Counted from the stretch's first letter, positions 1 to 7,900 are shown. The stretch: 12,525 nucleotides of DNA from Oscillospiraceae bacterium (GCA_014796735.1 JAAVIG010000059.1:1-12525); one strand, 5' to 3'. Notes: generated by a model not told the origin, from the sequence alone. Translations and numbers: made by a program.

Positions 1-2
1 AC

Positions 3-218
3 AGACAGTATAATCCCAAAATCCCAAAAAACGCGGAATGTTACGGCACGGGCAGATTAAAACGAGGATACGGCGTGGAGAGCATATACAGAATGTTGAG
101 CGGGGATTCGGGATACTGCGAAATACATAACGCTTTGACCGACGCTATGGACGAGCTGGAGATAATGAGAATGCTTAATATCGATACAAAAAGCTATGAT
201 CGGGCAGGCATAAAATAA
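3..218 (+). CDS. 3'-5' exonuclease, DnaQ/RNase T-like DEDDh family (C-terminal fragment)
   Basis: This is an open frame running from the window edge to a TAA at 216-218, giving about 71 residues with no start in view, so it is the 3' end of a longer gene. It reads through KRGYGVESIYRMLSG and then HNALTDAMDELEIMRML. The H-x4-D pattern in HNALTD is the ExoIII-epsilon motif that ends the catalytic core of DEDDh exonucleases such as DnaQ and RNase T, where the His and Asp act in metal-dependent phosphodiester hydrolysis. The other acidic motifs lie outside the window. Family assignment rests on this one motif and its setting. The exact substrate (proofreading, RNA trimming or general DNA repair) cannot be told. 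The gene ends about 180 bp before mfd, and a separate mfd promoter lies between them. Confidence 0.65.
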   Translation, partial: RQYNPKIPKNAECYGTGRLKRGYGVESIYRMLSGDSGYCEIHNALTDAMDELEIMRMLNIDTKSYDRAGIK

Positions 219-258
219 GAACATGTTCCAAGCATTGCTTTTGCGACAGGTTTCGATA

Positions 259-287
259 TTGATTTTTTTAAAAAAGTGTGATACAAT
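259..287 (+). promoter_or_regulatory. sigma-A promoter for mfd
   Basis: The -35 element TTGATT is at 259-264 and the -10 element TACAAT at 282-287, with a 17-bp spacer. A TG at 279-280 makes an extended -10. The predicted start is near 294, about 105 nt before the mfd ATG. A weaker second possibility is TTGCAT at 341-346 with TATACA at 364-369, also spaced by 17 bp. Confidence 0.55.
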
Positions 288-299
288 AGTAACGTTAAT

Positions 300-336
300 A
301 ACAGGGGCTGTTCCGAAATCAAAACAGCCCCCTGTT
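300..336 (+). other. Stable hairpin in the mfd 5' leader
   Basis: The arms aacaggggctgtt (300-312) and aacagccccctgtt (323-336) pair over 13 bp with one bulged C and a 10-nt loop. The stem begins only about 6 nt after the predicted mfd transcription start. No T-run follows (gtcgttgcat), so it is a poor intrinsic terminator. It could stabilise the mRNA 5' end. It could also be a weak terminator for the upstream exonuclease transcript. Confidence 0.5.
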
Positions 337-398
337 GTCGTTGCATAAATAAAAACGATTTATTATACATTATATATAACATAAGAAAGGCGTACCCG

Positions 399-3300
399 AT
401 GGAATACTTCTTAAACCTCGCCCAAAATCTCCCCGAATTTGTCCGCGCCGAAAAAGCGATGAAAAATCCTCTCAGGCCCTCTTTGGTAACGGGGCTTGCG
501 GGAATACACAAGGCGCACCTTTTGTCAAGGCTCGCCTACTGCGGCGAAGCCCCCGTGCTTGTTATCACAAAATCCGAAGCGGACGCCGCAAAGCTGGTTA
601 CGGACATAAACACCTTAAGCGGAAAAGAAACCGCTATGCTTTTCCCCGCAAAGGATATGACCTTGGGAGACGCGGAGGCGATCTCGGGAGAATACACAAG
701 AAAAAGAATAGAGGTTCTGTACCGCCTTTCCGAGGGCAGTATACCTATGGCGGTCTGCTCCCCCGATTCGGCATTGCAGCTCACCTTGTCCAAGGAGCAG
801 TTAAGAGCCAATTCCTTTACCTTGAAAAAAGGCGGGGAATACGACCTTACCAAGCTGACCGAACAGCTTGTGGGAGCGGGCTTTTCGCGCTTTGACGCGG
901 TTGAGGGCAGAGGACAGCTTTCCGTAAGAGGCTCTATACTGGACATTTTTCCGATAAACAGCGAAAAGCCCGTAAGAATAGAGTTCTGGGGCGACGAAAT
1001 AGATCAGATGGCGTATTTTGAAACGGACACTCAAAGGCGCGCGGAAAGTATCGAAGAAATAAAGATCGCTCCAAATACCGAGTTGCTTTGCGGCAGGGAA
1101 GAATTGGCGGAAAAAATCAGGGAGCTTATCGCAAAGCAAAAGGGCAAAAATTCCGACAAGGCGATAAGAAAGCTTAGCAGGGATATAGACAGGCTGAAAA
1201 GCGGACTTACCCTCATAGGCGACAAATATTTCCCCTTGTGCTGCGAAAAGCCCGAAAGCATTTTCGATTATGTAAAAACCGTGGTGGTGTGCGAAAATAC
1301 GGGCTGCGCCGAAAATCTCCGCGCCGCCTGCGCCCAGCACGCCGAGGAGCTTAAAGCCCTTTTCGAGGAAGGCGTTCTTTGCAGGGGGCTTGATCTGTAC
1401 TGCCTTACAAAAGCCGAATACGCCGAAAAGCTGAACGAAAAGCTTAGGCTTTATCTCGACAACTTCATAAGAGGCGGCGGAGTCGAGCTGGACAGGATAA
1501 TCCCGATGCAGGCAAATTCCGTTTCCCTGTGGAGCGGCGAGTACGGGGTCTTAAAGGAGCAGTTAAACGATTATCTGGATAACGGCTATTCGGTTTCCGT
1601 CTTTGCGGGCACCGAAAAAGCGGGCAAGACCTTAGCCGAGGACCTGACAAACGACGGCATAAACGCCGACTATTCCCCCAACTGCACCAAGCCCGCCAAA
1701 AACAAGATCGTAATACTGCCGGGCATGCTGTCGGCAGGCTTTGACTATCCCGACGCAAAATACGTCTGCCTATCCCACACGGCGGTAACAAGTATAAAAA
1801 AAGCCGCCCCCAAGCGGAAAAAAGCCGAGATGATAAACTCACTCGACGAAATAGCGGCGGGAGACCTTGTTGTTCACAACACCTACGGAATAGGCGTTTT
1901 CGAGGGTGTGGAAAACATAAAGGACGGGGGAGTAAGCAAGGATTACATCAAGATAAAGTACGCGGGCACAGATGTTTTGTACGTTCCCGTTACCCAACTG
2001 GATATGATCTCCCGCTATATCGGAAGCGCGGACTTAAACACCGTGAAGCTGTCCAAGCTGCACACCGATCAGTGGCAGAAAGCGAAAACCAAGGCAAAGG
2101 CAGCGGCTAAGGAAATGGCAAAGGAGCTGACCGAGCTGTACGCCAAGCGTTTAAAAAGCAAGGGCTTCGCCTTTTCTCCCGACAGCAGGGAACAGGAGGA
2201 GTTCGAAAACCGCTTCAACTATGTTGAGACCGACGACCAGTTAAGATGTGCCGCCGAAATAAAATCGGATATGGAAAAAAGCTCCCCTATGGACAGACTG
2301 CTTTGCGGAGACGTGGGCTTCGGAAAAACAGAGGTGGCTTTAAGAGGAGCGTTCAAGTGCATAAGCGACGGCAAACAGTGCGCATTGCTTTGTCCCACAA
2401 CGGTATTGGCGTGGCAGCATTATCAGACGGTTTTAAGACGCATGGAGGGGTACCCCGCAAAAATCGCCCTGCTTTCCCGTTTCGTTACTCCCAAGGAGCA
2501 GAAGAAAACGCTTGACGACCTAAAAAAAGGGTTGGTCGATATAGTGATAGGAACTCACCGTCTTGTGCAGAAGGACGTAGAATTTAAAGACCTTGGCTTG
2601 GTTATAATCGACGAGGAGCAAAGATTCGGCGTTGCCCATAAGGAGCGGTTCAAGGAAATGTTTTCGGGGGTGGATATACTGACCTTATCCGCCACCCCTA
2701 TTCCCCGTACCCTAAATATGGCTATGACGGGAATAAGAGACATGAGCGTTATCGAAACTCCCCCTCAGGACAGACAGCCCATAACGACCTATGTTATGGA
2801 ACACGACTGGGGGATAGTTGCCTCCGCCATAAACAAGGAGCTGCGCCGAAACGGACAGGTCTATTATATCCACAACCGCGTTGAAAGCATAGTAAACTGC
2901 GCCGCAAGGCTTCATGAGCTTGTACCCGAAGCGTCCATAGGCATTGCGCACGGGAAAATGGAGGAGGACGAGCTGCTGGAGGTGTGGAGCAGGCTTTTAA
3001 ACGGGGAAATAAATCTTTTGGTTTGTACCACTCTGATAGAAACGGGAGTTGACGTTCCCAACTGCAACACCTTGATAATTGAGGGCGCGGAAAATATGGG
3101 GCTGGCGCAACTTCACCAGCTCAGAGGACGCGTCGGACGCACCAACAGGCGCGCCTTTGCTTACTTTACCTTTAAACGCGGAAAGGTGCTGTCCGAGGTG
3201 GCAACGAAGCGGCTTGACGCCATAAGAGAGTTTACCCGATTCGGAAGCGGTTTCAGGATCGCCATGAGAGACTTGGAGATACGAGGGGCGGGTTCTATTT

Positions 3301-3860
3301 TGGGTGCAAGTCAGTCGGGACATTTGACGGCAGTGGGCTACGATATGTATTTAAAGCTGCTGGACGAGGCGGTAAAGGAGCAGGGGCAGGAGGAAGGCGA
3401 AAACGCAAAGCGGGCAAAGGAATGCCTTATAGATATAAAAATCAACGCTTATATACCCGAAAGCTATGTGCCAAGCTCCGCGCAGCGCATCACCTGCTAC
3501 CGAAAGATAGCTTCCGTTAAAAACGAGCAGGATATGTTGGATATAACCGACGAGCTTATAGACCGCTACGGCGATGTGCCGAAATCGGTGTACGGTCTTA
3601 TACAGGTCGCCGTTTTAAGGAGCAGAGCAGAAAAGGCGGGGATAGATGAGATAGTGCAAAGCGGGGAGTATTTGCTGTTTTACATTGAAAAGCCCGATCT
3701 TGAAATGATAGGAGTGTGCAGCGACGTTATGAAGAACAGAGTTGCGCTTAATATGACGGGCAGGGTCAATGTTAAGGTGAGGATAAATGAGAGCGAGGGA
3801 GCGTTGGAGTGCTTAAGGGAGTTTTTGGATAATTATTGCAGGGAGGATAAGAAAGCGTAA
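399..3860 (+). CDS. mfd: Transcription-repair coupling factor Mfd
   Basis: Mfd is an ATP-driven DNA translocase that pushes RNA polymerase stalled at lesions off the template and recruits UvrA for nucleotide excision repair. At 1153 residues it is full length for the family (about 1150-1180). An N-terminal UvrB-like region comes first. The RNA polymerase interaction/CarD-like domain starts near residue 488 (GDLVVHNTYGIGVFEGV). The motor follows, with Walker A GDVGFGKT at 637-644, motif II DEEQ at 738-741, then SATPIPRTL, LIETGVDVPN and motif VI QLRGRVGR at 907-914. The translocation (TRG) segment RDLEIRGAGSILG is next, and the protein ends in a C-terminal autoinhibitory TRCF domain. The start is supported by GAAAGG 8 nt before ATG. 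The gene appears monocistronic, with promoters on both sides, but I see no clear terminator before the downstream toxin-antitoxin pair. Confidence 0.97.
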   Translation: MEYFLNLAQNLPEFVRAEKAMKNPLRPSLVTGLAGIHKAHLLSRLAYCGEAPVLVITKSEADAAKLVTDINTLSGKETAMLFPAKDMTLGDAEAISGEYTRKRIEVLYRLSEGSIPMAVCSPDSALQLTLSKEQLRANSFTLKKGGEYDLTKLTEQLVGAGFSRFDAVEGRGQLSVRGSILDIFPINSEKPVRIEFWGDEIDQMAYFETDTQRRAESIEEIKIAPNTELLCGREELAEKIRELIAKQKGKNSDKAIRKLSRDIDRLKSGLTLIGDKYFPLCCEKPESIFDYVKTVVVCENTGCAENLRAACAQHAEELKALFEEGVLCRGLDLYCLTKAEYAEKLNEKLRLYLDNFIRGGGVELDRIIPMQANSVSLWSGEYGVLKEQLNDYLDNGYSVSVFAGTEKAGKTLAEDLTNDGINADYSPNCTKPAKNKIVILPGMLSAGFDYPDAKYVCLSHTAVTSIKKAAPKRKKAEMINSLDEIAAGDLVVHNTYGIGVFEGVENIKDGGVSKDYIKIKYAGTDVLYVPVTQLDMISRYIGSADLNTVKLSKLHTDQWQKAKTKAKAAAKEMAKELTELYAKRLKSKGFAFSPDSREQEEFENRFNYVETDDQLRCAAEIKSDMEKSSPMDRLLCGDVGFGKTEVALRGAFKCISDGKQCALLCPTTVLAWQHYQTVLRRMEGYPAKIALLSRFVTPKEQKKTLDDLKKGLVDIVIGTHRLVQKDVEFKDLGLVIIDEEQRFGVAHKERFKEMFSGVDILTLSATPIPRTLNMAMTGIRDMSVIETPPQDRQPITTYVMEHDWGIVASAINKELRRNGQVYYIHNRVESIVNCAARLHELVPEASIGIAHGKMEEDELLEVWSRLLNGEINLLVCTTLIETGVDVPNCNTLIIEGAENMGLAQLHQLRGRVGRTNRRAFAYFTFKRGKVLSEVATKRLDAIREFTRFGSGFRIAMRDLEIRGAGSILGASQSGHLTAVGYDMYLKLLDEAVKEQGQEEGENAKRAKECLIDIKINAYIPESYVPSSAQRITCYRKIASVKNEQDMLDITDELIDRYGDVPKSVYGLIQVAVLRSRAEKAGIDEIVQSGEYLLFYIEKPDLEMIGVCSDVMKNRVALNMTGRVNVKVRINESEGALECLREFLDNYCREDKKA

Positions 3861-3876
3861 CTGTATATAAAATATA

Positions 3877-3904
3877 TTGACATATATTAAAAACAGTGTA
3901 TAAT
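3877..3904 (+). promoter_or_regulatory. Consensus sigma-A promoter for the mntA-hepT pair
   Basis: TTGACA at 3877-3882 and TATAAT at 3899-3904 are both perfect hexamers with a 16-bp spacer in a very A/T-rich stretch. The predicted start is near 3911, about 30 nt before the mntA ATG. It lies 16 bp after the mfd stop, so the pair need not depend on mfd transcription. Confidence 0.7.
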
Positions 3905-3942
3905 AAATATAAGATATTATCTCGGAAAGTGAGCTGAATAAA

Positions 3943-4245
3943 ATGCCGGAAAAAATATATACAAAGCAGCAGATACAAGCTATATTGCAGCCCGTATTTA
4001 TCAGCCACAACGTAAAAAAAGCTGTTCTTTTCGGTTCATACGCAAAGGGGCTTGCAGGAGAACGGAGCGATATTGATATTTTGGTGGACAGCGGACTTAA
4101 GGGGCTTGCTTTTTACGGATTGCTTGAAGATGTTGTTACATCGTTAGGAAAGTCGGTTGATCTTCTTGACACTTCGCAAATCAGGGAGGGCTCGAAGGTT
4201 GAGGAAGAGATCGTTAGCAGCGGGGTGGTGATTTATGAACAGTAA
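3943..4245 (+). CDS. mntA: MntA-type minimal nucleotidyltransferase antitoxin
   Basis: This is a 100-residue minimal nucleotidyltransferase of the polymerase beta fold. The signature is visible: G31-S32 in LFGSYAKG, the metal-binding pair D43 and D45 in SDIDILVD, and a third acidic residue D73 in SVDLLD. In characterised MntA-HepT systems the MntA protein AMPylates the HepT toxin near its RNase site and so silences it, which makes it an enzymatic antitoxin. The intact acidic triad predicts an active enzyme. A GGAAAG-like ribosome site precedes ATG by about 12 nt. Its 3' end overlaps the next gene by 11 bp, the usual layout of these pairs. The pair interrupts a run of housekeeping genes and is more A/T-rich than its neighbours, which suggests later acquisition (inference). 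Confidence 0.85.
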   Translation: MPEKIYTKQQIQAILQPVFISHNVKKAVLFGSYAKGLAGERSDIDILVDSGLKGLAFYGLLEDVVTSLGKSVDLLDTSQIREGSKVEEEIVSSGVVIYEQ

Positions 4246-4573
4246 AGATAAACAGGTTTTAGAGAAAATATACAATCATATTGTCTCGGTTTTGGAATAC
4301 TGCAAAAACTGCAATAATCTTGACGAATTTCAGCAAGATATTATGCGGGTTGAAGCCTGCGTATTCAATCTTATGCAAATAGGCGAGCTTGCAAAGTTTT
4401 CCATGAGCGATGAGCTTAAATCAGAGATAAAAAACATACCATGGAAACAGCTTTACGGTATGCGCAACAGAATAGTTCATGGGTATTCGGGTGTTGATAT
4501 GAGCATTGTTTGGGATACTATTCATACAGATTTGCCTATATTAAAATCCGAAATTCAAAAATATCTGCAATAA
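4235..4573 (+). CDS. hepT: HepT-like ribonuclease toxin (DUF86)
   Basis: This is a 112-residue, mostly helical protein with the HEPN RNase motif R-x4-H-x-Y in RNRIVHGY: R77, H82 and Y84. In HepT toxins this motif forms the active site at a dimer interface, and the Tyr is the residue modified by the partner MntA. The EACVFNLMQIGELA segment at about 40-53 and the GYSGVDMSIVW segment after the motif are typical of DUF86 proteins. Its ATG lies inside the end of mntA (11-bp overlap in another frame), so translation is probably coupled and both proteins come from one mRNA. No catalytic residue is missing, so the toxin looks functional. Its role (plasmid-like stabilisation, phage defence or stress response) cannot be read from sequence. 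Confidence 0.87.
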   Translation: MNSKDKQVLEKIYNHIVSVLEYCKNCNNLDEFQQDIMRVEACVFNLMQIGELAKFSMSDELKSEIKNIPWKQLYGMRNRIVHGYSGVDMSIVWDTIHTDLPILKSEIQKYLQ

Positions 4574-4610
4574 AAATTTTATGCTAATCCTCAAACCTTA
4601 AAATTTCCTC

Positions 4611-4639
4611 TTGATTTTTTTGACAAAACGTGTTATAAT
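4611..4639 (+). promoter_or_regulatory. Promoter of the SRP RNA-dnaX-ybaB-recR unit
   Basis: TTGATT at 4611-4616 and TATAAT at 4634-4639 are separated by 17 bp, with an extended -10 (TG at 4631-4632). The predicted start is near 4646, about 25 nt before the base of the SRP RNA stem. A perfect TTGACA at 4620-4625 lies in the spacer only 8 bp from the -10 and cannot be the working -35. Confidence 0.65.
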
Positions 4640-4669
4640 ATAGTTTAACAATTTCTGCAAAGAACATTT

Positions 4670-4808
4670 TTATTGGGCCTTTGATTACGGGTGCGGGAAG
4701 CCCTGCTCAAGGCGGTGCCGTGAACCATGTCAGGCGGGGAACCGAGCAGCATTAAGCGGATTTCCGACTGTGAGCAGGTAACCTGCCCCGTAATGAGAGG
4801 CTCAATAT
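4670..4808 (+). ncRNA. ffs: Signal recognition particle RNA (small bacterial type)
   Basis: The apical domain-IV signature is clear: GTCAGG at 4729-4734, a CGG-GGAA-CCG capped stem with a GGAA tetraloop, and AGCAGCATTAAG opposite. This is the Ffh-binding symmetric and asymmetric loop region. The rest folds as one long hairpin. cctgctca (about 4702) pairs with tgagcagg (about 4771). attacggg (4684-4691) pairs with cccgtaat (4787-4794). ttgggcct (4673-4680) pairs with aggctcaa (4798-4805) with one G-U pair. At about 135 nt it is a little longer than E. coli 4.5S RNA and lacks the Alu-type extension of the Bacillus RNA. It acts with Ffh in co-translational membrane targeting. Exact ends are set by pairing and processing and are uncertain by several bases. 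Confidence 0.9.
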
Positions 4809-4841
4809 ATAATTTAACTCCACAGAAAGGAACTTCATCAA

Positions 4842-6863
4842 ATGTATTTAGCGCTATACCGAAAATACCGTCCAAGTACCTTTGACGACGTTATTTCTCA
4901 GGAGCATATCACCACTACCCTAAAAAATCAGATAGCCACCGGACAGATTGCTCACGCCTACCTGTTTACCGGCACCCGCGGCACGGGCAAGACCTCCTGC
5001 GCCAAAATAATGGCTAAGGCGGTGAACTGCCTGTCACCCGTAAACGGTAACCCCTGCGGCGAATGTAAGGCGTGCAAAGCGATAGCCGACGGCACCACCG
5101 ATATTATAGAGATAGACGCCGCCTCAAACAACGGCGTAGACAGCATAAGGCAGATACGCGACGAGGTAATATACACCCCCATAGACTGCAAGTACAAGGT
5201 CTATATAATAGACGAGGTGCACATGCTTTCGGATTCGGCGTTCAACGCGCTTCTGAAAACCCTTGAGGAGCCGCCCGAGCATGTAATATTTATATTGGCG
5301 ACTACCGAATACTATAAAGTGCCCGCAACCATTCTTTCAAGGTGTCAGCAGTTTTTGTTCTCAAAAATCGACCCCGAGGAAGCGAAAAAACGCTTGTTGG
5401 AGGTGGCGGAAAAGGAAAATATTACCCTTACCGAAAATGCCGCCGCACTTATAGCAAGACTGTCCGACGGCGCGATGCGCGACGCGTGGTCATTGCTGGA
5501 TCAGTGTGTTTCCTCAAGCAGCACGGTGGACGAGGAAGCGGTAAGGAAAAGCAGCGGCGTTGCCGACAGCGGTTATTTGTTCGCCTTTTCCGAGGCGGTG
5601 ATAAAACAAAAGCCCGCCGAGGCATTAAAGCTTCTGGACGACCTTATAGGCAAGGGAAAAGACCTTTGCCGGCTTATAGAGGAATTGACGCTTCATTATC
5701 GTAATTTAATGCTTACAAAGACCGTTGACAGCAGCTTTGTAAAAGGCACCGACGAGGAGCTTAAGCGGTACTCGGAGCAGTGTAAAAAATTGTCGCTCGA
5801 TGAAATAATGCGGCAGGTGGATTTAGTATCCGACAGCTTGGACAACATAAACCGAATGAAGCAGACGGGGCAGGCAAGACTGCTTACCGAGCAGCTTTTT
5901 ATACGGCTTTGTTCTCCGAAGCTTACCTCCGACGGCAAGGCTCTTGCCGCAAGGTTAGGCGCGCTTGAAAACCGTTTGGATAATCTTTCTTTGGGAAATA
6001 TTGCCCATAGTGAACCGAAAGCGGTTTCCGAACCTGCTGCCGATACAAAATCGGAGCTTATTCCCGATCCCGATGCCCTTTCCGCTCCCTTTGATTTTGG
6101 TGACACCGCCGACAGCGAGACAAAGCAAATCGCCCCCGAAAAAACAGAAGCGGTAAGTAAGGAAGAGCCTCAGCCGAGTATTCGGGAAGACGAAGCCGCT
6201 CCATTGCTTCAAAATGCCCCGCCTGTTTCAAATGAAGCTCAACCCGATTTTCCCTTTGATATTGACGATATACCGCTGCCCGAGCCGCCGCCCTTCGGAG
6301 ACTCGGCGCAATTGGACGAAATACCCTTGCCGCCCGAGGAACCCGCGGCGAATTTTACCGACAGTTTGGACAAGCCCGTAAATAACCCCGCGGCGGAAGT
6401 CCCGCACAAGACGGAAAATGAAAAGCAAACCGACAGCGAAAGCAGAGGCGGTACACCCAAAACGAAAGAAAAAGCGGACGATGACGAAAAAGAAAAACAG
6501 CCCGCGCTTCCCATACCCGAAAGCAGCATTGAATTGCCTTCGGATTCGCAGCCCTTGGCGCAGTGGAACGATATAATTTCACTGTTGCCCGCCGCCTCAA
6601 AAAACATTCTGAAAAGCGCAAGTGCCTATTTGTACGGCGGCAAAATTTACGTTGACGCTCCAACCTCCGCCCTTTCAATGCTGCAAAGCGGCAGACGGGC
6701 GGTCAAGCTGAGAGAAGCTGTTAAAACCGTTATGGGCGGTAAGCTCGATATATTCACATTACCCGAAAAGGCTCATGCCCAAGAGGAAAAAGAGGACTTA
6801 GTCACTCCCTTTTTGAACAGAGCAAGGGAAATGGGAATAGAAGTTACCGTTAAGGACAGATAA
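4842..6863 (+). CDS. dnaX: DNA polymerase III subunit gamma/tau
   Basis: DnaX is the ATPase core of the clamp loader that places the sliding clamp on primed DNA and tethers the polymerase. The AAA+ module shows Walker A GTRGTGKT at 44-51, zinc-binding cysteines C63, C72, C75 and C78, Walker B DEVHML at 124-129, the NALLKTLEEPP segment, and the SRC arginine-finger motif at 166-168. Domain III follows to about residue 370. A long acidic, proline-rich linker (about 385-560) contains two IPLP motifs (477-480 and 494-497). A small C-terminal domain, likely the polymerase-binding part of tau, follows. At 673 residues it is longer than B. subtilis DnaX (563), almost wholly because of the linker. An AGAAAGGA site sits 10-11 nt before ATG. 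It is first in a dnaX-ybaB-recR operon led by the SRP RNA, with no terminator between RNA and gene. Confidence 0.96.
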   Translation: MYLALYRKYRPSTFDDVISQEHITTTLKNQIATGQIAHAYLFTGTRGTGKTSCAKIMAKAVNCLSPVNGNPCGECKACKAIADGTTDIIEIDAASNNGVDSIRQIRDEVIYTPIDCKYKVYIIDEVHMLSDSAFNALLKTLEEPPEHVIFILATTEYYKVPATILSRCQQFLFSKIDPEEAKKRLLEVAEKENITLTENAAALIARLSDGAMRDAWSLLDQCVSSSSTVDEEAVRKSSGVADSGYLFAFSEAVIKQKPAEALKLLDDLIGKGKDLCRLIEELTLHYRNLMLTKTVDSSFVKGTDEELKRYSEQCKKLSLDEIMRQVDLVSDSLDNINRMKQTGQARLLTEQLFIRLCSPKLTSDGKALAARLGALENRLDNLSLGNIAHSEPKAVSEPAADTKSELIPDPDALSAPFDFGDTADSETKQIAPEKTEAVSKEEPQPSIREDEAAPLLQNAPPVSNEAQPDFPFDIDDIPLPEPPPFGDSAQLDEIPLPPEEPAANFTDSLDKPVNNPAAEVPHKTENEKQTDSESRGGTPKTKEKADDDEKEKQPALPIPESSIELPSDSQPLAQWNDIISLLPAASKNILKSASAYLYGGKIYVDAPTSALSMLQSGRRAVKLREAVKTVMGGKLDIFTLPEKAHAQEEKEDLVTPFLNRAREMGIEVTVKDR

Positions 6864-6899
6864 ACCAATAAACTTACTAACCGAAAAGGAGACAACACC

Positions 6900-7250
6900 A
6901 TGAAAGCAAGATTACCCGCAGAATATCAGAACAAAGGCGCAGCCAATATGAACCAGATGATAAAGCAGGCGCAGAAAATGCAGGACGACATCGCGGCTGT
7001 ACAGGAAAAGCTTGACGAGACCGAATTCACCGTTTCGGCGGGCGGCGGCATGATAGAGCTTACCATGACGGGCGGCAAGGTGCTGAAATCCGTTAAGCTC
7101 AACCCCGACTGTATCGACAAGGACAATCCCGAGGATCTGGAGGACATTATCATTGCGGGCGTAAACGCAATGCTTCAAAAGGTCGAGGAGGAATCCACCA
7201 AGGAAATGGAAAAGGTAACGGGCGGTCTCAGCATGCCCGGCTTGTTCTGA
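6900..7250 (+). CDS. ybaB: YbaB/EbfC family nucleoid-associated DNA-binding protein
   Basis: This 116-residue protein has the family's N-terminal helix (MIKQAQKMQDDIAAVQEKL, 20-38), a central sheet around SAGGGMIELTMTGG (46-59), and the usual ending GGLSMPGLF. YbaB/EbfC proteins are homodimers that bind DNA and affect nucleoid compaction, and their gene is nearly always between dnaX and recR. The 6900 start is preferred because AAGGAG lies 8 nt upstream. An internal Met at 6948 would match shorter homologues but has no good ribosome site. It sits 36 bp after dnaX and 1 bp before recR, so it is mid-operon. Confidence 0.93.
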   Translation: MKARLPAEYQNKGAANMNQMIKQAQKMQDDIAAVQEKLDETEFTVSAGGGMIELTMTGGKVLKSVKLNPDCIDKDNPEDLEDIIIAGVNAMLQKVEEESTKEMEKVTGGLSMPGLF

Positions 7251-7251
7251 T

Positions 7252-7851
7252 ATGGCGGAATACAATCCTCTCCCCCTGCTGGTGGTTTCCGAACAGCTTG
7301 CGAAGCTTCCCGGAATCGGCATGAAAAGCGCGGGGCGGCTTGCCTACCATATACTCAATATGCCCGTGGAACAGGTTGAAGAGTTTTCCTCCTCCATATT
7401 AAAAGCAAGAAAGTCGGTCAACTTCTGCAAGACCTGTCAGAACTTTACCGAAATGGAAACATGCTCTATCTGCTCGGATGAAAGGCGCAATCAGAAAATA
7501 ATCTGCGTGGTGGAATCGCCTAAGGACGTTTCCGCATTTGAACGGGCGGGCGGGTATGACGGCGTTTACCATGTTCTGCACGGGCTTCTTTCTCCCGCCG
7601 ACGGAGTTACCCCCGACGATATTCGTATAAGAGAACTTATGTCAAGGCTCGGCGGAGATGCGGAGGAGGTCATAATGGCTACCAATCCCACAATCGAGGG
7701 AGAAACTACCGCCTCTTATATAAGCCGTCTTATAAAACCTTTGGGTATAAAGGTAACAAGATTGGCTTACGGACTTCCCGCGGGAAGCAGTCTTGAATAC
7801 GCGGATGAGGTTACTTTACAAAGGGCGTTGGAGAACCGAAACGAATTTTAA
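7252..7851 (+). CDS. recR: Recombination mediator protein RecR
   Basis: RecR works with RecO (and RecF) to load RecA onto SSB-coated single-stranded DNA at gaps and breaks. At 199 residues it is the standard length. A helix-hairpin-helix comes first (LAKLPGIGMKSAGRLAYHIL, 17-35). A four-cysteine zinc finger follows (C59, C62, C71, C74). Then comes the Toprim domain with VVESPKDVSAFE (E88 acidic residue) and ATNPTIEGE (143-151), then the C-terminal Walker B-like tail. ATG is 1 bp after the ybaB stop with no good Shine-Dalgarno, so translation is probably coupled to ybaB. recR ends the operon, with a possible terminator hairpin about 25 bp downstream. Confidence 0.97.
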   Translation: MAEYNPLPLLVVSEQLAKLPGIGMKSAGRLAYHILNMPVEQVEEFSSSILKARKSVNFCKTCQNFTEMETCSICSDERRNQKIICVVESPKDVSAFERAGGYDGVYHVLHGLLSPADGVTPDDIRIRELMSRLGGDAEEVIMATNPTIEGETTASYISRLIKPLGIKVTRLAYGLPAGSSLEYADEVTLQRALENRNEF

Positions 7852-7864
7852 AGAAGAAAAAAAG

Positions 7865-7900
7865 AAAAATTGAAAGCGGCGAAGCCGCAAATGTTTTTTC
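7865..7900 (+). terminator. Probable intrinsic terminator of the dnaX-ybaB-recR operon
   Basis: A GC stem gcggc-GAA-gccgc (7876-7888) is followed after 5 nt by six T at 7894-7899. The A-run before the stem can pair with the T-run, giving a symmetric A-stem-T layout. The stem is short, so strength is uncertain. It is also the first member of the hairpin array that follows. Confidence 0.45.

Noticed and set aside
219..228. Perfect palindrome GAACATGTTC resembling a LexA/SOS box before mfd
   Set aside because: The Gram-positive LexA site has GAAC and GTTC separated by four bases. Here only two separate them, so the spacing does not fit.
4620..4639. Perfect TTGACA followed by TATAAT as an SRP promoter
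   Set aside because: The spacer is only 8 bp. The TTGATT at 4611-4616 gives the proper 17 bp.
6470..6505. A-rich runs in dnaX as a programmed frameshift (tau/gamma) site
   Set aside because: In frame, the runs do not form an X-XXY-YYZ slippery heptamer with a clear downstream stem, and a single product is usual in related Bacillota.
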